Under the pieces are notes generated by a model. It worked only from the letters and a program-made list of their open reading frames with translations. It had not been told where the DNA came from and did no database searches. From contig DATENL010000090.1 of assembly GCA_035275105.1 (NCBI GenBank), positions 1 to 64,000 on the forward strand: a stretch of 64,000 bases of DNA, written 5' to 3'. Of this stretch, positions 63,287-64,000 are shown one piece after another. Source of the stretch: AC-37 sp035275105. GTDB taxonomy: Bacteria; Actinomycetota; Thermoleophilia; Solirubrobacterales; Thermoleophilaceae. The position numbers and the translations under genes are program-made. Every line of letters starts with the position of its first letter. The first letter of the stretch is position 1.

Positions 63287-63862
63287 GTGATGTGGCCGCA
63301 CCGCCAGTGGGCCAACATCCACGGGCGCGCGATGGACGAGCGAGTCGACAACAGCGCGGACGACGGGCCGCTCTGGGCGGTCGTGGCCGGCAGCGCGCGG
63401 ATCACCGAGGCCGTCGCGCGCCGCACCGGGGTCGACCGCGTGCTCCGGCACGCGCTGCTCTCGACGGTCGACCGCGTCGCGGGCTCACAGCTCGCGCGCG
63501 AGGCGGCCGACCGCGTGCTTCGCAGCGGTGTGGCCGACGAGGTCGTCGCGCGGCTGCTCGACGGCCCCGAGCTCGAGCGCTTCGTGGACCGCGCCCTCGA
63601 GAGCCCCGCCGTCGAGCGCCTCGTGGCGCACACGATCGACAGCCGGCTGATGGATCAGGCGGTGGCGCACCTGCTCGACAGCGACGACCTCTGGCGTCTC
63701 GTGGACGAGATCGCGCGCAGCCCGTCGGTGACCGAGGCGATCGGTAGGCAGAGCATCAGTTTCGCGGACCAGATCGCGGCGGCCGTGCGGCAGCGCTCGC
63801 GCCGGGCCGACGCGCGGATCGAGCACACGGCCCGCCGCCTGGTCGGGCGCGACGGGCGATGA
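63287..63862 (+). CDS. helical repeat protein of unknown function
   Basis: A 191-residue protein made mostly of short amphipathic helices with a repeated pattern of about 18-22 residues (LLSTVDRVAGSQLAREAADR, VADEVVARLLDGPELERFVD, RALESPAVERLVAHTIDSRL). The repeats look like armadillo/HEAT-style packing but shorter. No motif is known to me. The GTG/ATG pair at 63287-63292 or the ATG at 63332 may be the start. The stop overlaps the next gene's ATG by 4 bp. Confidence 0.68.
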   Translation: MMWPHRQWANIHGRAMDERVDNSADDGPLWAVVAGSARITEAVARRTGVDRVLRHALLSTVDRVAGSQLAREAADRVLRSGVADEVVARLLDGPELERFVDRALESPAVERLVAHTIDSRLMDQAVAHLLDSDDLWRLVDEIARSPSVTEAIGRQSISFADQIAAAVRQRSRRADARIEHTARRLVGRDGR

Positions 63863-64000
63863 CGCTCGCGCACGACGCGGGCGTGCCCGGACCGCTCGCG
63901 AGGCCCCGCTCGCTCGCCGAACCGCAGGTGGTGCGGGAGGACGTGGACTACGCCGGACTCGTGACGAGGACGATCGCGTTCGCGATCGACGCGGCGATCG
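63859..64000 (+). CDS. N-terminal fragment of an RDD-family-like membrane protein
   Basis: An ATG overlapping the stop of the preceding gene opens a frame that runs off the right edge after 47 codons. The sequence MTLAHDAGVPGPLARPRSLA precedes VDYAGLVTRTIAFAIDAAI, where the hydrophobic start after YAGLxTRxxAFxID resembles the first helix of RDD proteins (YAGFxxRxxAxxID). The remainder is outside the window, so the assignment is provisional. Confidence 0.55.
   Translation, partial: MTLAHDAGVPGPLARPRSLAEPQVVREDVDYAGLVTRTIAFAIDAAI

Noticed and set aside
1..64000. CRISPR array or insertion sequence
   Set aside because: No regularly spaced direct repeats of 25-40 bp and no transposase-like protein were seen on either strand.

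Overview
The window is very GC-rich, tightly packed bacterial DNA with many GTG and some TTG starts. Gene content points to Actinomycetota, most likely class Thermoleophilia (Solirubrobacterales-like): several SHOCT-tailed membrane proteins, a large Gram-positive-type SRP RNA, Lrp/MarR/TetR regulators, FHA/serine-threonine-kinase signalling and a remnant of a beta-propeller protein. The taxonomic assignment is an inference. A clear -10 hexamer (TANNNT) lies only 6-9 nt before many start codons, so leaderless transcription looks common here.

Layout. 0-7.4 kb: SHOCT-tailed and secreted proteins, an R2-like di-iron/SCP2 fusion protein, an MMPL exporter, and a TetR regulator with matching operators at its own gene and at the di-iron gene. 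7.4-18.2 kb: stress and housekeeping genes (lon-hsp20, MBL hydrolase, alpha-hydroxy-acid oxidase, SDR-SRPBCC pair, MarR/YceI/FMN reductase, cupin, EamA exporter with divergent Lrp regulator). 18.2-25.7 kb: a central-carbon block with malate dehydrogenase, isocitrate dehydrogenase and an unusual succinate dehydrogenase/fumarate reductase whose third subunit is of HdrB/CCG type; a basic AT-hook/winged-helix protein sits among them. 25.7-26.2 kb: a gene-free stretch with a GEMM-like RNA candidate and a terminator. 26.2-39.2 kb: asd-lysC, recR, a GGDEF/HD-GYP protein, ybaB, dnaX, the large SRP RNA and cell-wall hydrolases. This is the ffs-dnaX-ybaB-recR neighbourhood known from Gram-positives, with insertions.

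39.2-40.9 kb: a tRNA-Val is followed 30 bp later by a PD-(D/E)XK nuclease-like gene and a convergent DPPY DNA methyltransferase, a candidate restriction-modification island. 40.9-45.2 kb: the most interesting block. A formyltransferase, two tandem HprK-like kinases, a 44-residue peptide with a complete lasso-peptide leader motif but almost no core, a PqqD-type recognition protein, a lasso B2-type protease and a nucleotidyltransferase form a RiPP-like cluster that lacks the lasso cyclase.

45.2-54.1 kb: a phospho-signalling block with two serine/threonine kinases with different extracellular parts, an FHA-LuxR regulator coupled to one kinase, a double-FHA ABC transporter and a secreted lectin-CHAP amidase. 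54.1-64 kb: repeats, a pseudogene, small membrane proteins (DUF308, DUF7144-like, SHOCT), a PRC-barrel protein, a SulP transporter overlapping antisense a membrane phosphatase, an MBL hydrolase and a truncated RDD-like gene.

Three convergent gene pairs are separated by long, similarly built hairpins, which probably act as bidirectional terminators.
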